A DNA stretch of 64,000 bases from Symbiodinium natans (taxonomy: Eukaryota; Sar; Dinophyceae; Suessiales; Symbiodiniaceae): the NCBI GenBank assembly GCA_905221605.1, contig CAJNDS010002379.1, forward strand, positions 887,501 to 951,500, in the 5' to 3' direction. Made by a program: the position numbers and the translations under genes. The first letter of the stretch is position 1; each line of letters starts with the position of its first letter. The notes beneath the pieces are model-generated. The model saw only the letters and a program-made list of their open reading frames with translations. It was not told where the DNA came from and did not search any database. Below, piece by piece: positions 40,601 to 47,482 of this stretch.

Positions 40601-42311
40601 GATTGTGGTGCCTCACGAATGATGCCAAATAACGACATAGCCATGGTCTTCGATGAGTCTCTTTTGTGATACCACACACTCCGCCATGAGTATAGTGGCC
40701 CAACACCAGAGCTCGCGTACTTGTACACCAATTGTTGATACCACCTCTTCGATTCACCCTCTTTGGGTATACAATCCCTTCCAAAAGCTCCTCACAGTCC
40801 ACGTAATCATACATAGACCTTTCATACATTGACTTGGCTTTTTGCTCTTCCTTTTCCAACTGTGTTCCATCCTCAGCAGTCTCACTTTTGCAGACCAAAT
40901 AAGCATTTTCATGAGGAGAACAGCAAGTCGGCCAATACTCATCACCAGGAACATTGTCCTCGACATCTGCATTTTCTTCCAGCTCCCCCAGACCCTGCAT
41001 GTCATCCTCGAAAATTTCTAAGGGCGGACTCTCCCCCCGCTTGCGAAGCAAGCGCAAGGAGCCCACATGACCACGCAGTGAAGAGGCCGGGCTTTTTTCA
41101 TTTAACCGATGACGAACTGGAGGATCGCGAGGCGGAGGTAAAGGAGGACCTTCCTCATCAGCGAACCGAAGCGCCGGTTTTTTCCCCTTGAGACGATGCT
41201 CTGGAGGAGAAGGCTCCTGTTCTTCTACCACCCCTTCCAGCTCCAAGTCAGGCGGTTCCTTTATATTGGAAAAAATCGTAGTGCAGGGAAATAACACCAG
41301 TTCATCCGGATCTTTTGCAGTCCCTTGAGCTTCCACCCAATAACCACCAGGTAGGTCATCGCATGGACCCAAAAGAAGTGCAGGCTGCGTACGATCGACC
41401 CATTGCCGACCTTTCTTTGTTCCATCCGGACCCAGCAACTCCCACGGACGACGTTTAACTTGAATCTGAGCACCAAAGGGAAGCAATGCCTTAGGATTTA
41501 ACCCCAACTCCCTTTCAGCTTTCTGCCACCGTAACATTGACCAATGGCGAGCAGCCAGTGCCCAGTACGCCGGTCCGAGTCGCGCCTCCTTTAAGAGCGA
41601 CCTGACACCACGTTTGAATAAACCCACACATGCTTCAGCGCGCCCATTTGTTTGCGGGACTCCAGGATCACCAGTGGTCCTATATATCAGACGAGTTTCG
41701 CAAAAAGACCGGAAGCGTGCATTGACAAACTCCCCCGCTCGATCTGAGTGGATTCTCAACACCGGATACCCATGTCTCTGCAAGCGCACCATCATTCTTT
41801 GAACTGCCGATAAAACAGTTGTTTGCTGTTTGTCCACAATCGGCTCCACCATAACGAAGTTGATCATACGAACCGGTTGGGTCAAGTGGTCCTTCAGTTC
41901 CTTCCAGGATTTTTCAGAAGCTTGAATTTTCAACACCTCTGCCTCCAGAACTGGCGCAGGTTCCACCGGTGCAGAGTCTTCCTCCTCGAAGTTAGCGACT
42001 GCATCGCCTAGCCATTCTCCAACACCAGCACCATCATCTACCACCTGATCTTCCACCTCATCCGCATCTTCCTCCTTTTCTGGAGGGCGACCCACATTGG
42101 GATCCAACATTGGAAATTGATACACACCAATAACAGCGTGTCGTGGCTTCTGCTGGTGAGCATCCTTTGAAAACTTGTATGGACCCGCTAAGTCCAATGA
42201 TAAAGTGTAAGCATCCCCATGCTTTCGCCTCAAATGGCGACGCTCTTTTCCAGCAGCAGACACACAGATTTGACAATCACGTCTCTGAAGGGAATATGCC
42301 CCCTTAGGCAA
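37641..42311 (-). CDS. pol: Copia Pol: integrase, dioxygenase-like, reverse transcriptase, RNase H, C-terminal extension
   Basis: The open frame spans 1,556 codons and begins after a TGA near 42315 without an ATG at the start, so it is probably expressed as an extension of the upstream frame. Zinc-finger cysteines C13 and C16 (RDCQIC) lead into the integrase core with D40, D190 (HSD) and E226 (NGRAE), a DD35E triad; residues about 70-140 are an acidic insert. Residues about 525-680 form a 2-oxoglutarate/Fe(II)-oxygenase-like domain with H589-x-D591, H657 and R666. A Glu/Lys-rich coiled-coil-like linker (700-860) precedes the copia reverse transcriptase: D947 (FDISKAFL), RKALYGL, and YVDD at 1057-1060. 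RNase H has D1246, E1286, D1324 and D1373. After IADLLTK, residues 1400-1556 add two hydrophobic segments and a Cys-rich HASSDC...LCKHC motif. All core catalytic residues are present. Confidence 0.9.
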   Translation of the reverse strand: MPKGAYSLQRRDCQICVSAAGKERRHLRRKHGDAYTLSLDLAGPYKFSKDAHQQKPRHAVIGVYQFPMLDPNVGRPPEKEEDADEVEDQVVDDGAGVGEWLGDAVANFEEEDSAPVEPAPVLEAEVLKIQASEKSWKELKDHLTQPVRMINFVMVEPIVDKQQTTVLSAVQRMMVRLQRHGYPVLRIHSDRAGEFVNARFRSFCETRLIYRTTGDPGVPQTNGRAEACVGLFKRGVRSLLKEARLGPAYWALAARHWSMLRWQKAERELGLNPKALLPFGAQIQVKRRPWELLGPDGTKKGRQWVDRTQPALLLGPCDDLPGGYWVEAQGTAKDPDELVLFPCTTIFSNIKEPPDLELEGVVEEQEPSPPEHRLKGKKPALRFADEEGPPLPPPRDPPVRHRLNEKSPASSLRGHVGSLRLLRKRGESPPLEIFEDDMQGLGELEENADVEDNVPGDEYWPTCCSPHENAYLVCKSETAEDGTQLEKEEQKAKSMYERSMYDYVDCEELLEGIVYPKRVNRRGGINNWCTSTRALVLGHYTHGGVCGITKETHRRPWLCRYLASFVRHHNPEAKFSALQISCNAPVSLHRDSHNEKHCCNYVCGFGDYKDGQLWVEDEKVLEEGAEVVEQSYGKKVLPGKLVDIHWNFMSFFPRKLHGPMPWKGNRVSLTGYTPVFMERLSYKDRCYLLQCKFPLPEPQAEEGEKRKWLKMTLKETSLDDLAEEVDYAVFEAHQWALEEHLSIRRLIAEQECCILDEFHGSANESNEEKGSETREWLVKAKRAEEQLSKFLVKAAQVQQMVQENTALEAAEEVEFLQTKTIPTQEAMQELEKWRESLSDEVTSLVKELEVVEPTTQEKLDKLAEEPNAPVIEYVPSLVVFTRKQGTGRRRARICACGNFISSTAATEYEGPRSLSRHSLYAPGLDSTTFRCQVRHAAYMVWIIAGFDISKAFLTAPMNRAQREGRLVVVQPPRAAVKLGLCTKEERWIVRKALYGLAESPAAWVEWRDQRLQGMSWVSKDGQAMSFQRSNADPSLFLIMAQEKLEGTSKLVGTMGLYVDDFLMAGTMTVLREALEQIRKEWKTSEPEFCGPGCGDGFLKFLGVQIWYRNGSFFLNQEDFVRDLLNRRGYQIDETGKGSNLPMVKETPGEEEEVDIPSLRAAQGAVGEFLWVAIKTRPDLAFCTSQLSLWTSRRPRFVVKKAEEVFRYLAATPTLGLTFGAIATCEKERNEVLRYGRGVKVVESYADASFAAGENEKSHSGAVVVWGDCPVMWATQRQSTVALSTAEAELHASIEGATMIQSCTPIIAALVGTGEESLQKVLYTDSVSTCSIIQYPAGSWRTRHLRIRAAGVRSLVDRGYMVIAHLRGEYMIADLLTKLMSGQVYAKQKALWGLRLLVQGTDLKKASLAMAVMMVAASLQGMAIGGEEVSTAGFFCSEEGVCKVANTSTVMVLAQGIEMVVNNSDLVAYLVAAIILWELAWCLFRRLYKWLWIKKAVVIPASATLYTTVGGNCMHASSDCDVLRYSQLRAKTLCKHCLKDGWVVNAEFLGEERAAGT

Positions 42312-42317
42312 TGGTCA
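42230..42317 (-). other. Gag-Pol overlap, -1 frame relation
   Basis: Both frames are open here. The pol frame has a stop immediately upstream and no ATG. A run AAGGGGG (about 42297-42303) and GGAAAAG near the gag stop are the only slippery-looking sites, and neither is a canonical XXXYYYZ heptamer in the zero frame. The integrase His pair is upstream in the gag frame and the Cys pair downstream in the pol frame, so only a switch between about 42295 and 42275 keeps the whole zinc finger. Confidence 0.6.
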
Positions 42318-45300
42318 CGGAAGGCACGCTCCTCAGCTGTCAACCTCCGTAACGTTCCTTCTCGTTCTTCCTTTTTTGACACCATAGCTGCCCGTTCAGC
42401 ATCGCTCTCATGCAACCATTGTGCCAACCTGTGACGTATTCTTTTAACCAATCCAAACGCCCATCGCGCCCATATAGAGGATTGTCCCATACGCTCTTCC
42501 AGGGTAGAAGCGAATGTTGCTGACCACGGAACAACCACGCGAACCTGTTCCAACGATTCCCATAGTTCCATATCAGACACCAGGAAAGTCGTAGGTTTCA
42601 CCAGAGCATGTCCCAATGCTCCTTGATCAAAATGTGCAGCGTACATTCCATAACGCTCACAAAAGCTTTTCACCTCCGGCCAACTCCAGAAGGTAGGACT
42701 CGAGAGCCCTTCCTGAGAACCATCCACCAGATCCTCAGCACTCAAGACCGTTTTGCCGTTCTGAGAGAAATCTTTCCCTATGAGTTCAGGGTCCCCAGGG
42801 CTTTCCATGCCAAAGAAGACAGAACTTCCATTGATGACTTCAGCAGTTCCACACCTTGAATGCACCGCCACGTCATATAGGAAAAGCATCTTCAGAAGTA
42901 AAACACCATCCTTTTGAGCTAATTCTTGATGTGGCCAAGGAAGACTTTTTAATCCCAACCGTTCAGGCCCACAGCGTCGGCGTAATACAGGTGGACCACC
43001 GTCTTCACCTCTCAACCTTGACACTGTCCTGCATGGAGGTCCTCCAACCACAGCAACCACCTTTCCTTCAGCCGCCAGATGCAGAAGATACTTCCAGACG
43101 CTCGAATTATGTAGGTCACCGCCTTTTGTCAAATCCAGCTCCAGTACCTCCACATCCCGACTGGGAAAATGCCATTTTTGTTTTCCTGAAAATAGGTGTA
43201 CCACCACCCTTTTTGCTCGTGCCAGCCGTCTCCTTTTATGACGGTTGAAAGGCAACGCCGCAATATCTCCACGTGGCAACAGCTCCATCAGCATATTTTC
43301 TGGTATATCCCCATAATACCACCGAAGAAATCTCCAGCATGCCTGGACGAACTCCTCCTCATTCGCTGACGCTGTCCGCGCTGCGCTTTGCAACGACGTT
43401 TTTACAGCCACCTCGTTGTCCGTATTCGGACACCCTTGAACCATACGTGCCACCTTCAAAGCTTGCTTTGGTGAGCACCAATCCATTTCATCAATGATCT
43501 GAAGCGCCACCTCCTTTTCCAAACAGGGGCACCCATTCAGATCACGAACGCGAAGTTCCCCCAGAACAGGATGTGAGGCTGTGCACTTGCCACCACGCCA
43601 CTGAACTCTGAGACCAACCAAGGCGCTCGCTTTGCCAATTGGCACTAGTGGATCTACCATTTCAGGAGTTACCAGGGTCCCACCTGGGGTTATACACATC
43701 TCCCGAGATCCAACAGCTAAAGACACCAACACCTTTTGCTGCGGAAGCTGTTCTCCAGGACGAAGTGATCTGAGAGGATGTGATGCTCCCGAGTCCAACA
43801 TGCCCATTCCCGAACACTCATTGGTGTCAGAAACCCTGGCCACATGTAGAACGCATACTCCTCGGCCTTCTCCCTGCTTCGGCAACAACGTGGCATCCGA
43901 CGAACCGACTCCACAGTCCGCCCTTCCATTCCTCCATTGAGAATGGGACCAAGACGCACGCTGCCTTTCAGCATGCAAAACCATTTTTTCAGCTGTTTTG
44001 TAATCCATAACCAAACAGCCATGTTCAAACCACAAGAGCTGGTCCAGCGAAGATTTTGCACCCACGTGACACATCCCATTGATCACAGTGAGGTTCGCCC
44101 CAAACTCCAAAATCAACCAGAGAGGGATAATCAGGGGCCCATTGTCTTCCCTAATCAACGTCCCTTTCTCTGTAATCCTCATTGTCACACCACCAAGCGC
44201 GCTTTGCACCATAACAGTAGTGTCGGGTAAACATTCCCATGGAAAAAGCGTCCGCACAAGATGCGTAGCAGCTGTATCCACCAACGCCACTCTCCCTTCC
44301 TGCTGAAACAATCCAGATCCACATAACATTCGAACACTGGGATCCCCGCTCGATGCTGACTGCGCTGATGACAGCTTCATAGATTTCAGCACTTCAGCAA
44401 GGACTTGATTGGGTGTTGATGGTGATGGGGGACTTGCAGAACCTTTATCCAATCCCGCATTAGCCGTCTCATCTCCCCCTTCAGCTACCTCTGCTTTTTT
44501 GGCATTTCCCCATTTCGCACCTTTGCCGCCCTTTCCCCCTTTGGGAGAATTCCCTTTAGATCTGCTTCTCTCAGGGTTTGAGTCCACATTGGAACTTGCA
44601 CCATCCTTATATGGACATTGCGGCTGCAGATGGCCAACGGCCCCACACTCAAAACATCTTCCTCGCTCAAGGGAGTCTTTTTCATGGCGAAATTTGCAGC
44701 GGGATCCGAACTTGCAACCTGCATCGGTCTTCCCATATATCCAACAGAAAGGACGTTCACCATCTCCGCTGTACCTTTTTCCTTTCCCTTTGCCTTTATC
44801 ACCCTCCTCTGTCTCGTCACCAGTTCCCTTTTGGGCCTTGTTTAACCTGGCCCTTTTCTTGGCGTCCGAGTCCTGCTTCACCTCCTGTTCACCAGCACTA
44901 TGCAATAGCAGTTCAAACTCTGCCTGTAACATTTCAGCTAGTTGTGTCGCAGTTTCAGAGGTCGGCGAGTAGTCCACCCCCAATTTCTCCCGAAAGGATG
45001 CCACTCTGAAATGCACCGTAGGGTGTTTTGCCAGCAACGCGGATGATAAAGCATCCAATCCCTTGATAAGCAAGGTAGCGTCCGGCTCGGATGCTCGCAG
45101 CTCCCTTAATCGGGAACGCCATTGCGCCCATTGTCGCACTCCCTTAATAGCCTCTGAGATCGAGGTTGCTGAAGATGGTTGCACCAAGAAGTTCAACATT
45201 GTGCTGCGCTCATTTGCTCCACCTGGTTGGTAAACCGTCAGCAATTTGTAAAATATCATCACTGACCCCAACATTCGAGTGGAAACGATCTCGGTCTTCA

Positions 45301-46855
45301 ATCTCTCCGGAATCGCCTGTAGCAGCAAAGACACCGCTCTCTGCTCCAACAAAACATGCACAGTTTGAACCACTTTGAGCCCTTCCAGCTCAGCCTTGAT
45401 GCCCAACCTTTCCAGTGGAGAAACACTCAACCATTTGGCATACGCTTGATATGCCTTTGAGTAGACGCATTGCCACCACACTCTTCCTGTATCTGTCAGC
45501 GAAGACAACATTGGTTCGATCATTGCGATCCAATCACCCAGTGCCGTCGGATTGCTTGGTGTGTAGTCTGCCAAAGTTGGAAGGCTCATCACATGCTTCC
45601 CGAGAGCCTCCGGACGTTCGGTTCCAGAACTATCACCAGTGATTGGCATACCGCGTGGCACCACTGCTCCAGGAGGTAAACTGACCCTTCCACCAGGCCC
45701 TTGAGGTAGTCCATGTCCTATACCGGGCGTAACAGCTGTGAGCGGAACCTTTTCTAATTCCAACTTCCCAGCGACCATTTTCCACCGATACGGAACATCA
45801 TCCACCATTGTATATCCACCCGATCCTGCTGAGTTCTCTTGCGTCGCAGTTTCCCGAGCTGAAACAAAACCGGGCTGGTTCCCCGCAGGTGCGACAGAAC
45901 CATCAACACCTGATGGCACGGAAATAATCGGAACATGTGTTAAACCAGGTGGTCCACTTGCATATCCACCACTTGCAGGACCTCCCGTGGGGTAATTCAG
46001 CGGAGGCAATCTGGAGGGTTTCTTCCCTTCAGCTACATGCATCATTGGCACTTCTTTTTCATCCTCCACTTGAACATCCCCCTTCCTGGACCCAGGCAAG
46101 GATTGAAGATCACAACCCTTTGGCAGGTCGTAGCCCTCAATAGGCAGCCATGTCCCATCAGGCAACACAGTCCAAAAACCACCCATACCATCTGTGTAGA
46201 AAATTTGTCCTGGCAGGTACTGCTTCTCTGGAGTCATTCCTAGAGGATATGCCGTGTTTGCGTCCACCACTCCAGAGCTCCGTGCCCTTGAAGCTGACCC
46301 AGATGCAGCAGAGGTATAGCTTTTTTCCTCCACCCGATGCAACCTGTTCCCCAGCTCCTTTGTCTGCACAAGCAACTCTTTCAGCGCACGCCTCACCACC
46401 GCCATATCTTCAGTTTGCTCTTCACCACTAACATCAGGAATGAGTTCTTCGTCGGCTTGCACTCCACCAATAGTACCTCGTTCCATTTGTCCCATTAAGC
46501 CTGACGATGGTCTCTCAACAGGTGCAGGTTCCTGACCCAAAAGGTCTTGCAGCGAAGGCGGTCTCCTCGTACCTTCACCACTCCTATCCCCTCCGCTCGC
46601 GGGAAGACTTGCCGGCCTTGACTGCCTAAGTCTCATTTCTTCTTGAGCCCGCTCGCTCCAGAAAGGATTTGCTGCTTGAACCGGAACCACTTCGTTTTCC
46701 ACCTGAGGCGTTGGTTGTATCATTGCAACCTCCCTACCATCTGTCAGTGCTTGTACCATTTGTTGTCGATCTTCACCCCCATCACCACGATTTCCTTCGG
46801 CTTCATTGGCCGTTGGCGACAGTCCAGGCTCAGAGCGACGCCGCATCATGTCCAT
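42230..46855 (-). CDS. gag: Copia Gag with zinc knuckles, paired protease-like and methyltransferase-like domains
   Basis: Starts at the first in-frame ATG (46855); the open frame extends ten codons upstream without an ATG. Numbered from it, residues 1-420 are Pro/Gly-rich and low-complexity. Residues 430-650 are a helical Gag-like region (YTPSNPTALGDWIAMIEPML). A CCCH finger (C704, C714, C720, H724) is followed by a CCHC knuckle (C734, C737, H742, C747) for RNA binding. A protease-like LVDTAATH lies at 858-865, then a second, LDSGASHP, at 1020-1027. Residues 1210-1440 resemble a cytosine-C5 methyltransferase (LFSG; GGPPCRTVS with candidate catalytic C1275; MESPGDPE; QGALGHALVKPTT). The frame ends within the integrase zinc finger: H1515 and H1520 are present but the cysteines lie in the next frame. 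It overlaps the pol frame by 82 bp, in the -1 relation. Confidence 0.85.
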   Translation of the reverse strand: MDMMRRRSEPGLSPTANEAEGNRGDGGEDRQQMVQALTDGREVAMIQPTPQVENEVVPVQAANPFWSERAQEEMRLRQSRPASLPASGGDRSGEGTRRPPSLQDLLGQEPAPVERPSSGLMGQMERGTIGGVQADEELIPDVSGEEQTEDMAVVRRALKELLVQTKELGNRLHRVEEKSYTSAASGSASRARSSGVVDANTAYPLGMTPEKQYLPGQIFYTDGMGGFWTVLPDGTWLPIEGYDLPKGCDLQSLPGSRKGDVQVEDEKEVPMMHVAEGKKPSRLPPLNYPTGGPASGGYASGPPGLTHVPIISVPSGVDGSVAPAGNQPGFVSARETATQENSAGSGGYTMVDDVPYRWKMVAGKLELEKVPLTAVTPGIGHGLPQGPGGRVSLPPGAVVPRGMPITGDSSGTERPEALGKHVMSLPTLADYTPSNPTALGDWIAMIEPMLSSLTDTGRVWWQCVYSKAYQAYAKWLSVSPLERLGIKAELEGLKVVQTVHVLLEQRAVSLLLQAIPERLKTEIVSTRMLGSVMIFYKLLTVYQPGGANERSTMLNFLVQPSSATSISEAIKGVRQWAQWRSRLRELRASEPDATLLIKGLDALSSALLAKHPTVHFRVASFREKLGVDYSPTSETATQLAEMLQAEFELLLHSAGEQEVKQDSDAKKRARLNKAQKGTGDETEEGDKGKGKGKRYSGDGERPFCWIYGKTDAGCKFGSRCKFRHEKDSLERGRCFECGAVGHLQPQCPYKDGASSNVDSNPERSRSKGNSPKGGKGGKGAKWGNAKKAEVAEGGDETANAGLDKGSASPPSPSTPNQVLAEVLKSMKLSSAQSASSGDPSVRMLCGSGLFQQEGRVALVDTAATHLVRTLFPWECLPDTTVMVQSALGGVTMRITEKGTLIREDNGPLIIPLWLILEFGANLTVINGMCHVGAKSSLDQLLWFEHGCLVMDYKTAEKMVLHAERQRASWSHSQWRNGRADCGVGSSDATLLPKQGEGRGVCVLHVARVSDTNECSGMGMLDSGASHPLRSLRPGEQLPQQKVLVSLAVGSREMCITPGGTLVTPEMVDPLVPIGKASALVGLRVQWRGGKCTASHPVLGELRVRDLNGCPCLEKEVALQIIDEMDWCSPKQALKVARMVQGCPNTDNEVAVKTSLQSAARTASANEEEFVQACWRFLRWYYGDIPENMLMELLPRGDIAALPFNRHKRRRLARAKRVVVHLFSGKQKWHFPSRDVEVLELDLTKGGDLHNSSVWKYLLHLAAEGKVVAVVGGPPCRTVSRLRGEDGGPPVLRRRCGPERLGLKSLPWPHQELAQKDGVLLLKMLFLYDVAVHSRCGTAEVINGSSVFFGMESPGDPELIGKDFSQNGKTVLSAEDLVDGSQEGLSSPTFWSWPEVKSFCERYGMYAAHFDQGALGHALVKPTTFLVSDMELWESLEQVRVVVPWSATFASTLEERMGQSSIWARWAFGLVKRIRHRLAQWLHESDAERAAMVSKKEEREGTLRRLTAEERAFRDHCLRGHIPFRDVIVKSVCLLLEKSVAI

Positions 46856-46893
46856 GGCGTTAAACAAACGAAAAATCTTTACCAATTCCGCAG

Positions 46894-46917
46894 GAAGCCT
46901 AATTTGGGCTCATAACC
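46894..46917 (-). other. Primer-binding site complementary to initiator tRNA-Met anticodon arm
   Basis: Directly inside the 5' LTR the minus strand reads GGTTATGAGCCCA. Its complement TGGGCTCATAACC is the CAU anticodon stem-loop typical of eukaryotic initiator tRNA-Met. Drosophila copia and relatives prime from an initiator tRNA-Met half cut in this loop, so position and sequence both fit. Confidence 0.75.
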
Positions 46918-47153
46918 TACGGAGGGCAACCGAAGGAGGACAGGGAACAAGACAGTCAACCCCAACAGAAGCCCTTATTACCCCTGGAACAACCAACAAC
47001 CGAACAGCAAGACCCCAAACCAAGGGTACACTTTTTACGAAACCTTTGACCGCTTTGGTCATGGCTTGAGCCTTGAGCCAAAGATTACCGGGTTCATTGA
47101 CCCTTCAACTTCCAATACCAACTCCTTTCTACAATACCAATTGCAGCTCCGCA
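46918..47153 (-). repeat. 5' LTR of the copia element
   Basis: Identical by eye to 37220-37455. It should contain the promoter and start of the genomic RNA, but I could not identify core promoter motifs. Confidence 0.9.
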
Positions 47154-47381
47154 TCGGGTTTAGGGTGTAGGGTTTAGGATTTTGTGTTTAGGGTTTCGGG
47201 CGGCGGCTGTTCTAGACAAGAGGCCCCGTTTTTGCAGCGGCTTTTACGTGGAAGCCGGTTGCGACAGGCACAAGGGGAACCCTAGCTCAGAAACAGGGAG
47301 GGGTGAGTGAAAGAGTGGGAGAAGTTGCCTGGGACTGGTTTTTGGGCTGCTGCATAAAAATCTTCGGATAGTTACATGGTC
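47154..47381. other. Telomeric repeat and unique island right of the copia element
   Basis: Starts TCGGGTTTAGGG at the LTR edge, then short TTTAGGG variants to 47190, then unassigned sequence. Confidence 0.5.
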
Positions 47382-47482
47382 GGTATGGGTCCTTGAAAGG
47401 GGACCCCGACTATGGGCCCATACATCAGAACCCTTTTAAGGGAGGTAAGGGACCACATGAACGGCCCATGCAACTACCCTTA
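47382..47482. mobile_element. Fold-back element, family D
   Basis: Ends GTTACATGG and CCATGCAAC are inverted. Internal TATGGGCCCATA palindrome and CAGAACCCTTTTAAGGG match the copy at 27486-27605. Confidence 0.5.

Larger units (their letters stand above)
37220..47153 (-). mobile_element. Complete Ty1/copia LTR retrotransposon, 9.9 kb
   Basis: It is bounded by 236-bp direct repeats and runs on the minus strand: LTR, primer-binding site, Gag, zinc knuckles, two protease-like domains, methyltransferase-like domain, integrase, dioxygenase-like domain, reverse transcriptase, RNase H, C-terminal extension, polypurine tract, LTR. Integrase before reverse transcriptase is the Ty1/copia order. At 9.9 kb it is about twice a typical copia element; the extra length is the additional domains. 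The LTRs appear identical, which implies recent insertion. The surrounding DNA on both sides is telomere-like repeat, and no tract interrupts the element. No target-site duplication was seen (ATAGG left, TCGGG right). Confidence 0.9.

Noticed and set aside
42290-42305. AAGGGGG as the programmed frameshift site
   Set aside because: It does not fit the XXXYYYZ pattern in the zero frame and would remove the second His of the integrase zinc finger.
37641-46915. Dozens of plus-strand and secondary minus-strand open frames inside the copia element
   Set aside because: They overlap the motif-bearing Gag and Pol frames and carry no motifs of their own.
46894-46917. A tRNA-Met gene
   Set aside because: Only the anticodon arm is matched; no acceptor, D or T arm surrounds it. 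It is the retroelement's primer-binding site.
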